DNA of 64,000 nt, taken from positions 62,001 to 126,000 of the forward strand of contig JAJFLB010000056.1 in NCBI GenBank assembly GCA_021772915.1, given 5' to 3'. Below are positions 1 to 8,561 of this stretch, in pieces. Each line of letters opens with the position of its first letter. Position 1 is the stretch's first letter. This DNA comes from Gammaproteobacteria bacterium (GTDB taxonomy: Bacteria; Pseudomonadota; Gammaproteobacteria; Xanthomonadales; SZUA-36). The notes below the pieces were generated by a model. It had not been told where the DNA came from, made no database searches, and saw only the letters and a program-made list of their open reading frames with translations. A program made the position numbers and the translations under genes.

Positions 1-2
1 AC

Positions 3-443
3 CTGCCCTATCAGCTTGAAGTGGCACCACCTGCAAGCATAGACATGGCCCTGACTTTTCGCAGTGTGCACAACTGGGTGGAAAGACCTTTCGGTGGTGG
101 TAAATTCGCGGTTCTTCCGTTCAGTGCGATGTACGATTCCCTGAAACCCGGCGGCGTACTTGGTGTGGTTGATCACCGCTGGCCTGACCCGGAAACCGAA
201 GATCCACTATCAATGAATGGTTATGTTTCCAAGGAGCGAACCATCAAACTGGCAGAGACCGCTGGCTTCGAGCTGATCGGTGAATCCAACATCCTGAGAA
301 ACCCCAAAGATACACGGGATCACCCCAGTGGCGTTTGGACCCTGCCGCCCAGCTTTGCCTTGGGTGAGAAGGACAGGGAGAAATACGAGGCCATTGGAGA
401 ATCCGACCGGTTTGTGCTGAAATTCAAGAAGCCGGCAAAATAG
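3..443 (+). CDS. Class I SAM-dependent methyltransferase, C-terminal part
   Basis: The reading frame is open from the left edge of the window, so only the last ~146 codons of a longer gene are visible. The visible part resembles the C-terminal half of predicted secreted/cytosolic methyltransferases of the COG4798 type: the strand 'LKPGGVLGVVDH' (post-motif region where the product is arranged after the SAM fold), then a helix 'ERTIKLAETAGFELIGES' and a final strand 'DRFVLKFKKPAK'. The SAM-binding glycine loop would lie upstream, outside the window. A GTG at 21 could serve as a start but would lack the cofactor fold, so I treat the gene as cut by the window edge. Substrate unknown. Confidence 0.7.
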   Translation: MPYQLEVAPPASIDMALTFRSVHNWVERPFGGGKFAVLPFSAMYDSLKPGGVLGVVDHRWPDPETEDPLSMNGYVSKERTIKLAETAGFELIGESNILRNPKDTRDHPSGVWTLPPSFALGEKDREKYEAIGESDRFVLKFKKPAK

Positions 444-603
444 TCCTGCATGGCTCCGGCCCTACGATATATCTGCTGATCCTGCCATCGGTCAACTCCA
501 CCCAGCCGAAGAACTGCATGTTCGCGCCCGTGGCACCCACCACTGCGGCGCGAAATGCACCTTCATTACCCTGGACAATGGCATGGGTGAAACGGTGACC
601 CAC

Positions 604-1057
604 CGAACGATGGCCAGGGCTTTGTGAACGGCCTGGCCACCCTGCAGCCCCTGGGTGGTCATGTGACCGGCCACAAAGGTTATTCGCTGGCAATCATAGC
701 TGAGATCCTGGGTGGTATCGCAGGGGGTCTTATGGCCGGTGAGCATCAGCCCGAATGGTTCAGTAATGCAGCATTTTTTCTGTTTATACATCCTCAGAAA
801 TACATAGCCCGCGAGGTACTCGGCCAACGTATTGCCGCATTGGGTGCTTACCTTGAGGAAGACGGTGCGCGTTTGCCGGGTGCGGGCTCAACAGAGGCAA
901 AAAAAGACTCGCGGAGCAAGGCGTGGAAATCCGGGACCACGTTTGCAGTGACCTTCAATTATTAGCCAGGAAACTCAATCTGGAAGTACCTGCAGAACTT
1001 CCTGAACTGGCAAATGCGTTCGTCAATCCCGAATCAGGCACCACCCGGTCCTGGTAG
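604..1057 (+). pseudogene. Decayed malate/L-lactate/ureidoglycolate dehydrogenase (Ldh_2 family), C-terminal third
   Basis: The translation from about 606 reads NDGQGFVNGLATLQPLGG, then GHKGYSLAIIAEILGGIAGG, the hallmark segment of the NAD(P)-dependent Ldh_2 family, followed by a typical 'FFLFIHPQKY' strand. At a run of seven A (899-905) the frame breaks. Continuing in the next frame gives RLAEQGVEIRDHVCSDLQLL and ARKLNLEVPAEL, which is the family's usual C-terminus, up to a stop at 1055-1057. The N-terminal two thirds are missing: 444-603 shows nothing I can assign to this family. The gene is therefore a truncated and frameshifted relic. A sequencing error at the homopolymer could explain the frameshift but not the lost N-terminus. 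Confidence 0.75.
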
Positions 1058-1109
1058 AAAATGGGCTGGAACCACTGCTGTCCCATTTAATTCAAAGAAG
1101 GGTCGCGGC

Positions 1110-1205
1110 GGTGCGTATCTACTGTCAGGACACGCTGTGAACACGTCCATGTGCGCTCGGTCGCGACTTCCCTGTCGCTCACGGTCCTGACAGTAGATAC
1201 CCACC
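1110..1205. repeat. Intergenic inverted repeat (REP-like stem-loop)
   Basis: A 17-bp perfect inverted repeat has arms at 1115-1131 and 1184-1200 and extends to 22 bp with one mismatch (1110-1131 / 1184-1205). The 52-bp loop is GC-rich. It lies in a non-coding stretch between the dehydrogenase relic and the convergent aminoacylase gene. The form (long arms, structured loop, non-coding) matches dispersed intergenic repeats of gammaproteobacteria more than a terminator, since no T tract follows either arm. No second copy was seen in this window. Confidence 0.6.
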
Positions 1206-1339
1206 ACAGCTTATGTCCGTGAAGCCGTAGAACCTACTGACATCGAAGTATCTGGCATGCAGTACAACCCGTCCCAGCCTCATTGCTGACAGATCTCTCA
1301 GATTATGTAGGACAGCAGTGGGCCGGAACCCTAACGCGA

Positions 1340-2914
1340 TTAACTACCTTGGCGTCGAATAACCTGACCCGGTAAGTTACCGGTGGCCGCTCCGCGGTCA
1401 TAAACCATCTCACCGTTAACCCATACTCGGGTAATACCGGTATTGGGTACTTGTGGCTCGGCCGGGGTTGCATTATCGATCACTGTGTCCGGATCAAAAA
1501 GCACGAGGTCGGCAGCCATACCCGGGCGAATCAGGCCCCGGTCACTGAATCCCATGTGTTTGGCAGCGAGCCCCGTCATCTTGTGGATCGCCTGTTCGAG
1601 GCTCATTAGTCCCTGCTCACGCACGTAGCGACCAAGCACACGTGGGTAGGAACCTGTCCCTCGCGGATGCAGATCGTTCAGGGATCCGTCGGTGCAGACA
1701 TTAGATTGCGGCCAGGCCAACATGGCCTTGATGTCGTCCTCTATCATACTGGTTCCGATCATCATGTCGGCGTTGCGCCCGTCCTCGGTCTTGTGCGCAA
1801 CCGACTCTGCTGTCAGCTGCATCATGGCGGTTACGGGATCGGTATTTCGTAACATTGCAATTTCGGTCAGTTTTTTTCCTACGTATTCGGGCTGTGGATC
1901 AAAGCGGGTCAGCCAGAAGCCCTCGGGTGGTGCCAACTCTTTCAGGGCAAATTCATATTCCTCTCGGGCCGTAAGATTCCTGGAGGGAATCAGCACCATC
2001 ATATGCGACTGCCAGTACTCGTATGGGTAGATATCTGCCGTTATGTCGATCCCTTCTTCTCGTGCCGCATCGAGTATTTCAATGAGCTCGCCGGTACGTC
2101 CCCAGTTGCTTTTCATGGCCAGCTTGACATGTGATATCTGTACCGGCATTCCGGTTTGCCGGCCGATCTCAATGATTTCTTCAATCGCTTCCCAAAACCA
2201 TCGGTCCTCGCTGCGAACATGGCTAATGTAGCGTCCACCGGCGTTCGCAGTTATCTTCGCCAACTCAATGACTTCCTGGTGCGCAGAGTGTATTCCGGGT
2301 TCATACTCGAGCCCCGTGGCCAGCCCCAGAGCGCCCGCTGACAACTCCGAGCGCAGCAAGCTGGACATGGACTCCATTTCTCCGGCGGTTGCTTCCCGCT
2401 GAAATTTATCACCGAGAACATGCCACCTCAGGGTGTTGTGGCCTGCATAGGAGGCAAGATTAATAGCAACCGGTGCCGCCTCCAGGGCTGCAAACCAGTC
2501 GGCCAGGGGAAACGGTGCCCCTCCATCCTGCCCCACGATCGCCGTGGTAATGCCCTGACCCACGGCCGCCAGTGCATCACGTCGGTCCATTATTTGCTTG
2601 TCGGCATGACTGTGAGTATCGATAAAACCCGGGGCAATGACCTGCCCCCCACCATCGACAACGGACTCATCCTCAAGGGCTTGCAAGTCACCCACCGCTA
2701 TTATTTTTGACCCGTCAATGCGTACCGCACCCGGTACTCCGGGCGTACCGTTACCGTCGATCACAATGACGTTTGAAACCAACCAGGATGTCGGTGCAAT
2801 GGAATCGGCTACAGATGACTCCCCGATTGGCTGCTCATTGCACGACGAGAGCAATGCAATCTGGACAAGGAGAAAAAGTCGAAATACGAAACGAGTTACG
2901 GGTGGTCTATTCAT
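1340..2914 (-). CDS. D-aminoacylase / N-acyl-D-amino-acid deacylase family lipoprotein
   Basis: This is a 524-residue amidohydrolase-superfamily protein. The N-terminus is a lipoprotein signal peptide with lipobox LSSC (Cys25), so the enzyme is probably membrane-anchored in the periplasm. The metal-binding motif GFIDTHSHAD (HxH at 101-103) is preceded by the small beta-sandwich strand typical of the family. Further landmarks are the His-containing 'SYAGHNTLRW', 'YISHVRSE', 'QISHVKLA' and the late Asp in 'NVCTDGSL'. The C-terminus 'GMAADLVLFDP' closes the beta-sandwich. Family members remove acyl groups from N-acyl-D-amino acids; the exact substrate cannot be read from sequence. It lies 81 bp downstream of the acylase gene on the same strand, so co-transcription is plausible and a joint role in amide hydrolysis is likely. 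Confidence 0.85.
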   Translation of the reverse strand: MNRPPVTRFVFRLFLLVQIALLSSCNEQPIGESSVADSIAPTSWLVSNVIVIDGNGTPGVPGAVRIDGSKIIAVGDLQALEDESVVDGGGQVIAPGFIDTHSHADKQIMDRRDALAAVGQGITTAIVGQDGGAPFPLADWFAALEAAPVAINLASYAGHNTLRWHVLGDKFQREATAGEMESMSSLLRSELSAGALGLATGLEYEPGIHSAHQEVIELAKITANAGGRYISHVRSEDRWFWEAIEEIIEIGRQTGMPVQISHVKLAMKSNWGRTGELIEILDAAREEGIDITADIYPYEYWQSHMMVLIPSRNLTAREEYEFALKELAPPEGFWLTRFDPQPEYVGKKLTEIAMLRNTDPVTAMMQLTAESVAHKTEDGRNADMMIGTSMIEDDIKAMLAWPQSNVCTDGSLNDLHPRGTGSYPRVLGRYVREQGLMSLEQAIHKMTGLAAKHMGFSDRGLIRPGMAADLVLFDPDTVIDNATPAEPQVPNTGITRVWVNGEMVYDRGAATGNLPGQVIRRQGS

Positions 2915-2995
2915 GAGTACGGCCTCAAATCTGGTAAATACAGGGTGCTATTGCCATCTGCCTGCCGCGCAATGAAGTGAGCATTGCAGACGCAT

Positions 2996-5197
2996 TCAAA
3001 GCTTCCCTGCTCCGGGATGATAAGTTCGCTGGGCCCGGCGTTCAACATCCGCCCGATAGTACGCAACGTCCTTGAATTCTCGATTGACGTAGCGCTGCGC
3101 CTGATCGTCAAAATGAGCTGAATTCGGATCACCACTTTGGCCACCGGCCAGCATGCTCCTGGCCGTGACCTTGTCACCAAACTCGACTACCGCGACAAAA
3201 CTGTTGCCGGAGGTTCCGTAAATGCGCTTGGTGCCGGGATAGCGCCTGGCGCCAAAGGAGGCGAGCGCACCCCAGTTTCCGGAGGCCATTCCAACCGGCA
3301 GACTCGGCTCATCATCATTAAATGGCTGCTTGATATCACCGTTAATTCTCTGATATCGATTTACTTCGCTCCAGGGTGTAGTCCACTGGCCAAAGTCAGC
3401 CTCGAGCATGGCAATAGTCTCTGCGAACACCTGCAAACGTTCCTGGTCCGGCGTATCAGTGCCCAGGAAGTTGATCAGCTCAGCTCGCCCCAGGCCATGG
3501 ACATCCCGGAGTCCTGCGGCCTTGTTGCTGTACGCGACCCCGTAAAAGTGTGCAAGTGTCATCGCTACCGAATCTGCCGATACTTCAAGATTCCAGTTGC
3601 GTAACACCTCAATGGGCCCGATGAGTGACGGCCAGCCCGATTCTGAGCGATCGTAAGCCGCAACCAAACCCGGGATCAACTTCTCAAAACCCGGCAGATA
3701 GGGGTCGTACGCGATATCCAGCAATTTGTCGAGCGTAAGCCCTTCCACACCGGTAAGGACGCGCACTGCATGCAGTCCCCGGAAATTTTCTGGATCCGGT
3801 GCCATGTAGAAGGCGTAGTCCTCACGTTTTGGGCTGAATTCTGCCGCTGCTGTGAAGGGAGTCGAATTGCAGTTTTGAATCCAGCCATTAGCCGGGTTGA
3901 GTACGGTCACAATTTCGTCTACTTCGTGCAAACCGAGCCAGTCAGTCGCCGGGTTACTGCCATCGACGGGTTGCGAAAAATCAAATTGAATATCACGTTT
4001 GGGGACGAAGTTGCCGTGAAAATAGGCAATGTTTCCCTCCGAATCCGCAAACACAGTATTGTTGGATGAGTTGGTGCGAATATTCATCATTTCACGAAAT
4101 TCGTTGTAATTACTCAACTTGGTACGGGTATACGACTGCCGCAAGGCACTGACCGGGTCCCAGTTTATCCGGGTAACGACCCATTTATCCCCCACCATAT
4201 GGGTCACAGGACCATGGTGTGTGTGATACATGGGGAAGGACCTTTCGGCCATGCCATCGCCGTCCTTGTATTTCAGGGTCACCTCGGTGGTCTGCACCGG
4301 TCTGGTCTCATCGCCATAGTGATACAGGAGTTGGCCATTCTCTTCATAAACGTCTTCTACAAACTCATCCATGAAGTCAACATGGGTTGAGGTGTGCATC
4401 CAACCGGTGTTTTCATTAAAGCCCTGGTAAACGAAGAATTGCCCCCAGGTCACCGCACCGTAAGCATTGAGCCCTTCTTCGCTGACCACATGTACCTCGC
4501 CACGAAAAAAGAACGACGTGTGAGGATTAATCAACAGCATTGCATCACCGGACTCGGTCAATTCACCTGAAATCGCGAAACCATTTGACCCACTCGGTTC
4601 TTTGAACCCACCGGCTTTTGCCTGTGCTGCCTGCAACACCTTCATGGCTCTGCCTTCGCCGTAAAACGCCCTGATGCCATCAATATTAATCCGCTCGATG
4701 TCGCCGCCGATAGAGCCTTCACTAAAAAACATGGGCATCCAGGGCTCAAAACGGGTCAGCAACCTGGGCTTCACCTGCGGGTGCGTAGCGAGGTAATAAT
4801 TAATCCCATCTGCAAAGGCATCGCAAAGATCTTTTAGCCAATCAGGCGCCGTCGCGTAGGCCGCCTGTGCCTCCTCAACTGTCATGTAAAGACGGGCACG
4901 AAGGTCGCTGTACAGGGCCTGCTCCCCATCCACCTCGGCGAGACGTCCGGTTGCCCAGATATAATTTTGCTCAACACGATTAAAGTCATCTTCACTTTGC
5001 GCGTAAAGCAGGCCAAACACGGCATCGGCATCGGTCTTCGCATAAATATGTGGTACACCAAAGTCGTCACGAATGATGGTGACGTTTTGCGCACGCGTCG
5101 CGAGTCGTTGCAGCTCCAGGCTGGATTGGTTTTGATCGCAGCCAATCAAGGCGGCCAGGAAAAGAAGCAGCAGGATTTTGCAGGAGGAAGTTTTCAT
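2996..5197 (-). CDS. Penicillin acylase family (Ntn-hydrolase) lipoprotein
   Basis: A 733-residue protein of the penicillin G acylase / acyl-homoserine-lactone acylase family. A lipoprotein signal ends in LIGC (Cys20). The alpha subunit carries 'RDDFGVPHIYAKTDADAVFG' and 'YAQSEDDFNRVEQNYIW', both family signatures. Autocatalytic cleavage is expected before Ser204 in 'PSGSNGFAISGE', which would become the N-terminal nucleophile of the beta subunit. Length and order (signal, alpha chain, spacer, beta chain) are as expected for a precursor. Acyl substrate unknown: beta-lactam, AHL or another acyl amide are all possible. The pairing with the downstream aminoacylase-like gene suggests scavenging of N-acylated amino compounds. 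The next gene upstream is divergent (5416). Confidence 0.88.
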   Translation of the reverse strand: MKTSSCKILLLLFLAALIGCDQNQSSLELQRLATRAQNVTIIRDDFGVPHIYAKTDADAVFGLLYAQSEDDFNRVEQNYIWATGRLAEVDGEQALYSDLRARLYMTVEEAQAAYATAPDWLKDLCDAFADGINYYLATHPQVKPRLLTRFEPWMPMFFSEGSIGGDIERINIDGIRAFYGEGRAMKVLQAAQAKAGGFKEPSGSNGFAISGELTESGDAMLLINPHTSFFFRGEVHVVSEEGLNAYGAVTWGQFFVYQGFNENTGWMHTSTHVDFMDEFVEDVYEENGQLLYHYGDETRPVQTTEVTLKYKDGDGMAERSFPMYHTHHGPVTHMVGDKWVVTRINWDPVSALRQSYTRTKLSNYNEFREMMNIRTNSSNNTVFADSEGNIAYFHGNFVPKRDIQFDFSQPVDGSNPATDWLGLHEVDEIVTVLNPANGWIQNCNSTPFTAAAEFSPKREDYAFYMAPDPENFRGLHAVRVLTGVEGLTLDKLLDIAYDPYLPGFEKLIPGLVAAYDRSESGWPSLIGPIEVLRNWNLEVSADSVAMTLAHFYGVAYSNKAAGLRDVHGLGRAELINFLGTDTPDQERLQVFAETIAMLEADFGQWTTPWSEVNRYQRINGDIKQPFNDDEPSLPVGMASGNWGALASFGARRYPGTKRIYGTSGNSFVAVVEFGDKVTARSMLAGGQSGDPNSAHFDDQAQRYVNREFKDVAYYRADVERRAQRTYHPGAGKL

Positions 5198-5415
5198 TCT
5201 TATTCAACAACGGTGTATTGGGTGTCATCGATCACTGATTATACAACAGCAACCCTGTCCTCCTTCAGCATTGGTAACACATGCAGACCGGACTCTCCAG
5301 GGCCAGATACGGCGAATCCGGATCCGTAGGACTTGTGGCCTTCGAGGCAAGCTTGATGTTATTCAATTACGAATGGGAATAAAGTAGTCCGTGGGACGTA
5401 TATAGAATACAGCCA

Positions 5416-5910
5416 ATGAAAAGTGATGCTATGAGACAGCAATTGGTACATCTGGGAAATGGGGCACACGCACTGGCCACGCAAATACTGGGCAGCACCG
5501 ACGATGCCGCTGATGCGGTTCATGACTCGATTGCAACGGTGCTGAAACGGCCGGAGGCATTTGACCCCAGCAAAGGGTCTTTGAAATCCTGGTTTCTGCG
5601 TGTGGTCCACAATCGTTGTGTCGACCAGCTCCGGCAGCGCCGGCAGATCAGTTCAGAGGTCGACGAGCTCATCGAACCAGGCATGGGACCAGAACAATCC
5701 CTTGAAATGGCACAGCGTGACCAGTCTTTGCGTCTGGCGCTTGGACAGTTACGCAATGAACAACGCCAGATTATTGTGCTGCGGGACTACATGAACTTGA
5801 GTTATGCCGAGATTGCCAACGTCTTAGATGTCGCGCAAGGCACTGTCATGTCGCGCTTACATCGTTCGCGGCTCGCACTGAAAGAGGAATTGACCCGTCA
5901 TGAAAAATGA
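5416..5910 (+). CDS. ECF-type RNA polymerase sigma factor
   Basis: This 164-residue sigma-70-family factor has only regions 2 and 4. Region 2 includes 'AADAVHDSIATVL' and 'GSLKSWFLRVVHNRCVDQLR'; region 4 is the C-terminal helix-turn-helix 'LSYAEIANVLDVAQGTVMSR'. It is followed, with an 11-bp overlap, by a zinc-finger anti-sigma factor, the standard regulator pair. ATG 5416 has no obvious Shine-Dalgarno; ATG 5431 is an alternative start. A GGGAAT (5375-5380) and CGTA (5397-5400) 16 bp apart could be an ECF-type autoregulatory promoter, but it sits very close to the start codon and is a weak call. Stimulus unknown. Confidence 0.9.
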   Translation: MKSDAMRQQLVHLGNGAHALATQILGSTDDAADAVHDSIATVLKRPEAFDPSKGSLKSWFLRVVHNRCVDQLRQRRQISSEVDELIEPGMGPEQSLEMAQRDQSLRLALGQLRNEQRQIIVLRDYMNLSYAEIANVLDVAQGTVMSRLHRSRLALKEELTRHEK

Positions 5911-6352
5911 CAACAGTTCGATAGATCAACACGTGGGTGAGCAGCTGTCAGGCTACATCGACGGAGAGCTGACCCAGCAGGAACGCCAGCGGGTGGTCTT
6001 GCACTGCGAGACTTGTGAGCAGTGCAGACAGAATCTGGATGAAATACGGGTGCTGCGCAAGCGTATTGGAGATACCCGGCTCAGCACAATCGGTGCAGAT
6101 AAATGGAGAGAAACAATGGAAGACACAACCGTTCGGACCAGCCAAAGCATAGGATGGATACTCTTTATCGCTGGATTGCTAATCGCCTTTGGAATTGGGC
6201 TTATTGGCTTTGTCTCAGAATCCGGTATGTCACTGGGGGAGAAGATCATGATTTTTGCAATCTACGGCGGGCTCGCCACCTTATTGTTCTCAGTGCTGCG
6301 TCAGCGGCTGATTGAACGCAAATCCGACAAATACAAAGACGTGGAGATCTGA
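5900..6352 (+). CDS. Anti-sigma factor with zinc-finger (zf-HC2) and membrane segments
   Basis: 150 residues. The N-terminal anti-sigma domain has the His-Cys-Cys zinc motif (H35 to 'LHCETCEQC' around residues 34-43) within 'QLSGYIDGELTQQERQ', the usual ASD layout. Two hydrophobic segments follow ('IGWILFIAGLLIAFGIGLIG' and 'IMIFAIYGGLATLLFSVL'), so the protein should tether the sigma factor at the inner membrane. The start overlaps the sigma gene by 11 bp and the stop is one base from the next ATG, so the three genes form one translationally coupled unit. Confidence 0.85.
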   Translation: MKNDNSSIDQHVGEQLSGYIDGELTQQERQRVVLHCETCEQCRQNLDEIRVLRKRIGDTRLSTIGADKWRETMEDTTVRTSQSIGWILFIAGLLIAFGIGLIGFVSESGMSLGEKIMIFAIYGGLATLLFSVLRQRLIERKSDKYKDVEI

Positions 6353-6353
6353 C

Positions 6354-6674
6354 ATGATCATAGTCACCAGTGAAAATATCGCCGATCACAAAATCGTAAA
6401 AACCCTGGGTCTGGTACGCGGTAACACCGTGCGCGCGCGTCATGTCGGCAAGGACATCCTGGCGGTTCTGCGTACCATCATTGGCGGTGAAATTCATGAA
6501 TATGCCAAGCTGATTGCAGAAAGCCGAGAGCAAACCCTTGACCGCATGGCAGCCGAAGCTGAATCCCTGGGCGCTAATGCGATTATCGCAACCAGATTCA
6601 CCACTTCGGTCATTCTCAAAGGTACAGCTGAGCTATTGGCGGTTGGGACTGCCGTTTTGATCGAACCAGAGTAA
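6354..6674 (+). CDS. YbjQ/UPF0145 family protein
   Basis: A 106-residue protein beginning MIIVTSENIADHKIVKTLG, with 'GLVRGNTVRARHVGKDI' and 'AAEAESLGANAIIATRF', the full signature of the YbjQ (UPF0145, 'heavy-metal-binding domain') family. The family forms small pentameric shells; its biochemical role is not settled. I chose ATG 6354, one base after the anti-sigma stop, over an upstream frame-compatible ATG at 6312 that would overlap the anti-sigma gene by 41 bp, because family members start at this motif. As the last gene of the sigma operon it is probably controlled by that sigma factor. Confidence 0.85.
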   Translation: MIIVTSENIADHKIVKTLGLVRGNTVRARHVGKDILAVLRTIIGGEIHEYAKLIAESREQTLDRMAAEAESLGANAIIATRFTTSVILKGTAELLAVGTAVLIEPE

Positions 6675-6888
6675 TTCCAAAAGGATGCCGTACAACAGTA
6701 CCAAATGAGGCCTCAGCCCCACTTTCATTGGTTTTTGATTGGGCACTCAAGTGTGAAGAAAATTCTGGGAACTGACCACTGCCCGTTGAAAGTTTTGACT
6801 CACAATTCCGTTCTGTTGCTCAGACACATATAATAAATGAGTCTGGATATTCTTACTGACAGTAAAGTTCACAGCAGGTTTGACTAAG

Positions 6889-8532
6889 ATGACCGTCAAG
6901 TTCTTCAGGCAAATCACGAAAGCTCACGTGTTTCTCCTCATGATGTGGATAGCGATTCATGTCGTTCCAATGCCGGCCTCAGCCGCAATCGATGCAACCT
7001 ACAGTGGGTCCTGGTTCAACGCCGCACAATCAGGCCATGGCTTTTTTGTACAGGTGACAGGTGATCGGGTCGTGTTGGCGTGGTTTGTATTTGATAATAA
7101 TGGTAATCCTCACTGGTTGGCTGGTGTTGGGCCGATTTCTGAAAAGGGCTTCAAGATAAGCGCTATATTTGTCCAGGGCGGTCAGTTCCCACCTAACTTC
7201 GACGCTGCACAGACTGAAACCATAGTCTGGGGTGAGATCAGCTTCGAATTTACCGATTGCGACAATGCGACAGTATCCTGGATTCCACAGGTGCCTGGTT
7301 TCAACCCGGGATCGTTGGCGGTGATTCGTCTCAGTTCGGTTGAAGGGCTGGATTGTAATGGCCCACAGTCAAACCTGAAGGATTTGGAAGAACTGATTCA
7401 GGCTGTCATCGGCGGCCACCCGAATCTATTTTCCGGGCTCACTGCTCTGGCCTGGGAACGTCGTGCTGAGGGCGCAGCTGATTTTCTGGCCGGACAAGTA
7501 CGCGGTCATCATTTCCCGATCGCCTTGGCTGAGCTGCTGGCTTCGATCGGTGATGCCCATACCGCCATCACTCTGGATCAGATTGTCGACTTTCATCGCC
7601 TGCCGATAAGCTTGCACCGCGTCCGTGAGGGTCTTGTCGTCAGCGCTGCGGACAGCGAACACCTGGGGCTATTGGGCGCATTGGTTGTCGGTATTGAGGG
7701 TATTCCCATCGAGGATGTTGAAGCCCGACTCAAGCGGGTGATCTCGCACGAAAACCAGCATTGGGCTGATGTCCGGGCCGAATCCTATGTATTGATACCG
7801 GAAATTCTGGAATATCTGGGTGTTACCTCCAGTTTGGACACGATCCTGGTGAGCGTTGTCGGTACCGGCCAGACAGTCAGCGAGGTCCTGTTAACCACCC
7901 ATCTTGCAAACGAACCAGTCAATCTTGTTGGACTATTTGAAGAGAGTGGGCTGACGCCACCCTTGTATCTACAGCGTGATGATGCGTATTGGTTTCAATA
8001 CCTGCCTGAGTCGAAAACTGTATATATGGCCTACCAACAGGCCAATGAGATTCCCGGCTACAGCTTCCAACAGTTTATTGATGACGTGGTCACCCTGGTC
8101 GGGCAACAGGATGTGCAACGCCTGGTCATTGATTTCCGCCGCAACACCGGGGGCAATTCCAGGCTCGCGGAACCCCTTGGCGTAGCTTTGCTGCTCGGAC
8201 CACTGCAAGCATTCAATACCGCGGACCGTTTATTTGCGATTGGTGGTCGCCGCACGTTCTCATCCGGTCTGATTAACTGGGTTCAATTTGGTGATCAAAC
8301 GAACGGTACAACGATCGGTATGCCCAGCGGCGGAAAGCCCAACCATTTTGGCGAGGTTGTCAGTGTGGTGCTGTCACAATCCAAAATTCGTGTTCAGCAC
8401 TCAACCACATTCTTCACTCTGATCGCAGACAATTCAATCGAAACCTTCACACCAGAAATTGTCGTCGAAGAGCCGACCCGTGCAATGTTCCAGGATGGAC
8501 GCGATCCGGTACTGGAGCGCATCCTGCAGTAA
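6889..8532 (+). CDS. Secreted S41-like peptidase with N-terminal WFN module
   Basis: About 547 residues. A signal peptide (hydrophobic 'HVFLLMMWIAIHVV', cleavage near 'ASAA') precedes a ~120-residue module with 'GSWFNAAQSGHGFFVQV', 'LAWFVFDNNGNPHWLAGVG' and 'FEFTDCDNATVSW'. The same module sits in four other proteins of this window. The rest resembles the tail-specific protease (S41) fold: a helical N-part, a degenerate PDZ-like region, 'LVIDFRRNTGGNS' (the GNGGG-type loop) and 'GGRRTFSSGLIN', whose Ser is the probable nucleophile. ATG 6889 is preferred to TTG 6880. Secreted, probably periplasmic or extracellular; activity not proven, since the catalytic Lys could not be placed with certainty. 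Convergent with the next gene (29-bp gap). Confidence 0.7.
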   Translation: MTVKFFRQITKAHVFLLMMWIAIHVVPMPASAAIDATYSGSWFNAAQSGHGFFVQVTGDRVVLAWFVFDNNGNPHWLAGVGPISEKGFKISAIFVQGGQFPPNFDAAQTETIVWGEISFEFTDCDNATVSWIPQVPGFNPGSLAVIRLSSVEGLDCNGPQSNLKDLEELIQAVIGGHPNLFSGLTALAWERRAEGAADFLAGQVRGHHFPIALAELLASIGDAHTAITLDQIVDFHRLPISLHRVREGLVVSAADSEHLGLLGALVVGIEGIPIEDVEARLKRVISHENQHWADVRAESYVLIPEILEYLGVTSSLDTILVSVVGTGQTVSEVLLTTHLANEPVNLVGLFEESGLTPPLYLQRDDAYWFQYLPESKTVYMAYQQANEIPGYSFQQFIDDVVTLVGQQDVQRLVIDFRRNTGGNSRLAEPLGVALLLGPLQAFNTADRLFAIGGRRTFSSGLINWVQFGDQTNGTTIGMPSGGKPNHFGEVVSVVLSQSKIRVQHSTTFFTLIADNSIETFTPEIVVEEPTRAMFQDGRDPVLERILQ

Positions 8533-8561
8533 TTCAGTTGGGATAACCCGGCCGCCGACAC

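Noticed and set aside
444-603. Protein-like short frames between the methyltransferase and the Ldh_2 relic, on both strands
   Set aside because: Neither strand gives a recognisable family or a start with a ribosome-binding site.
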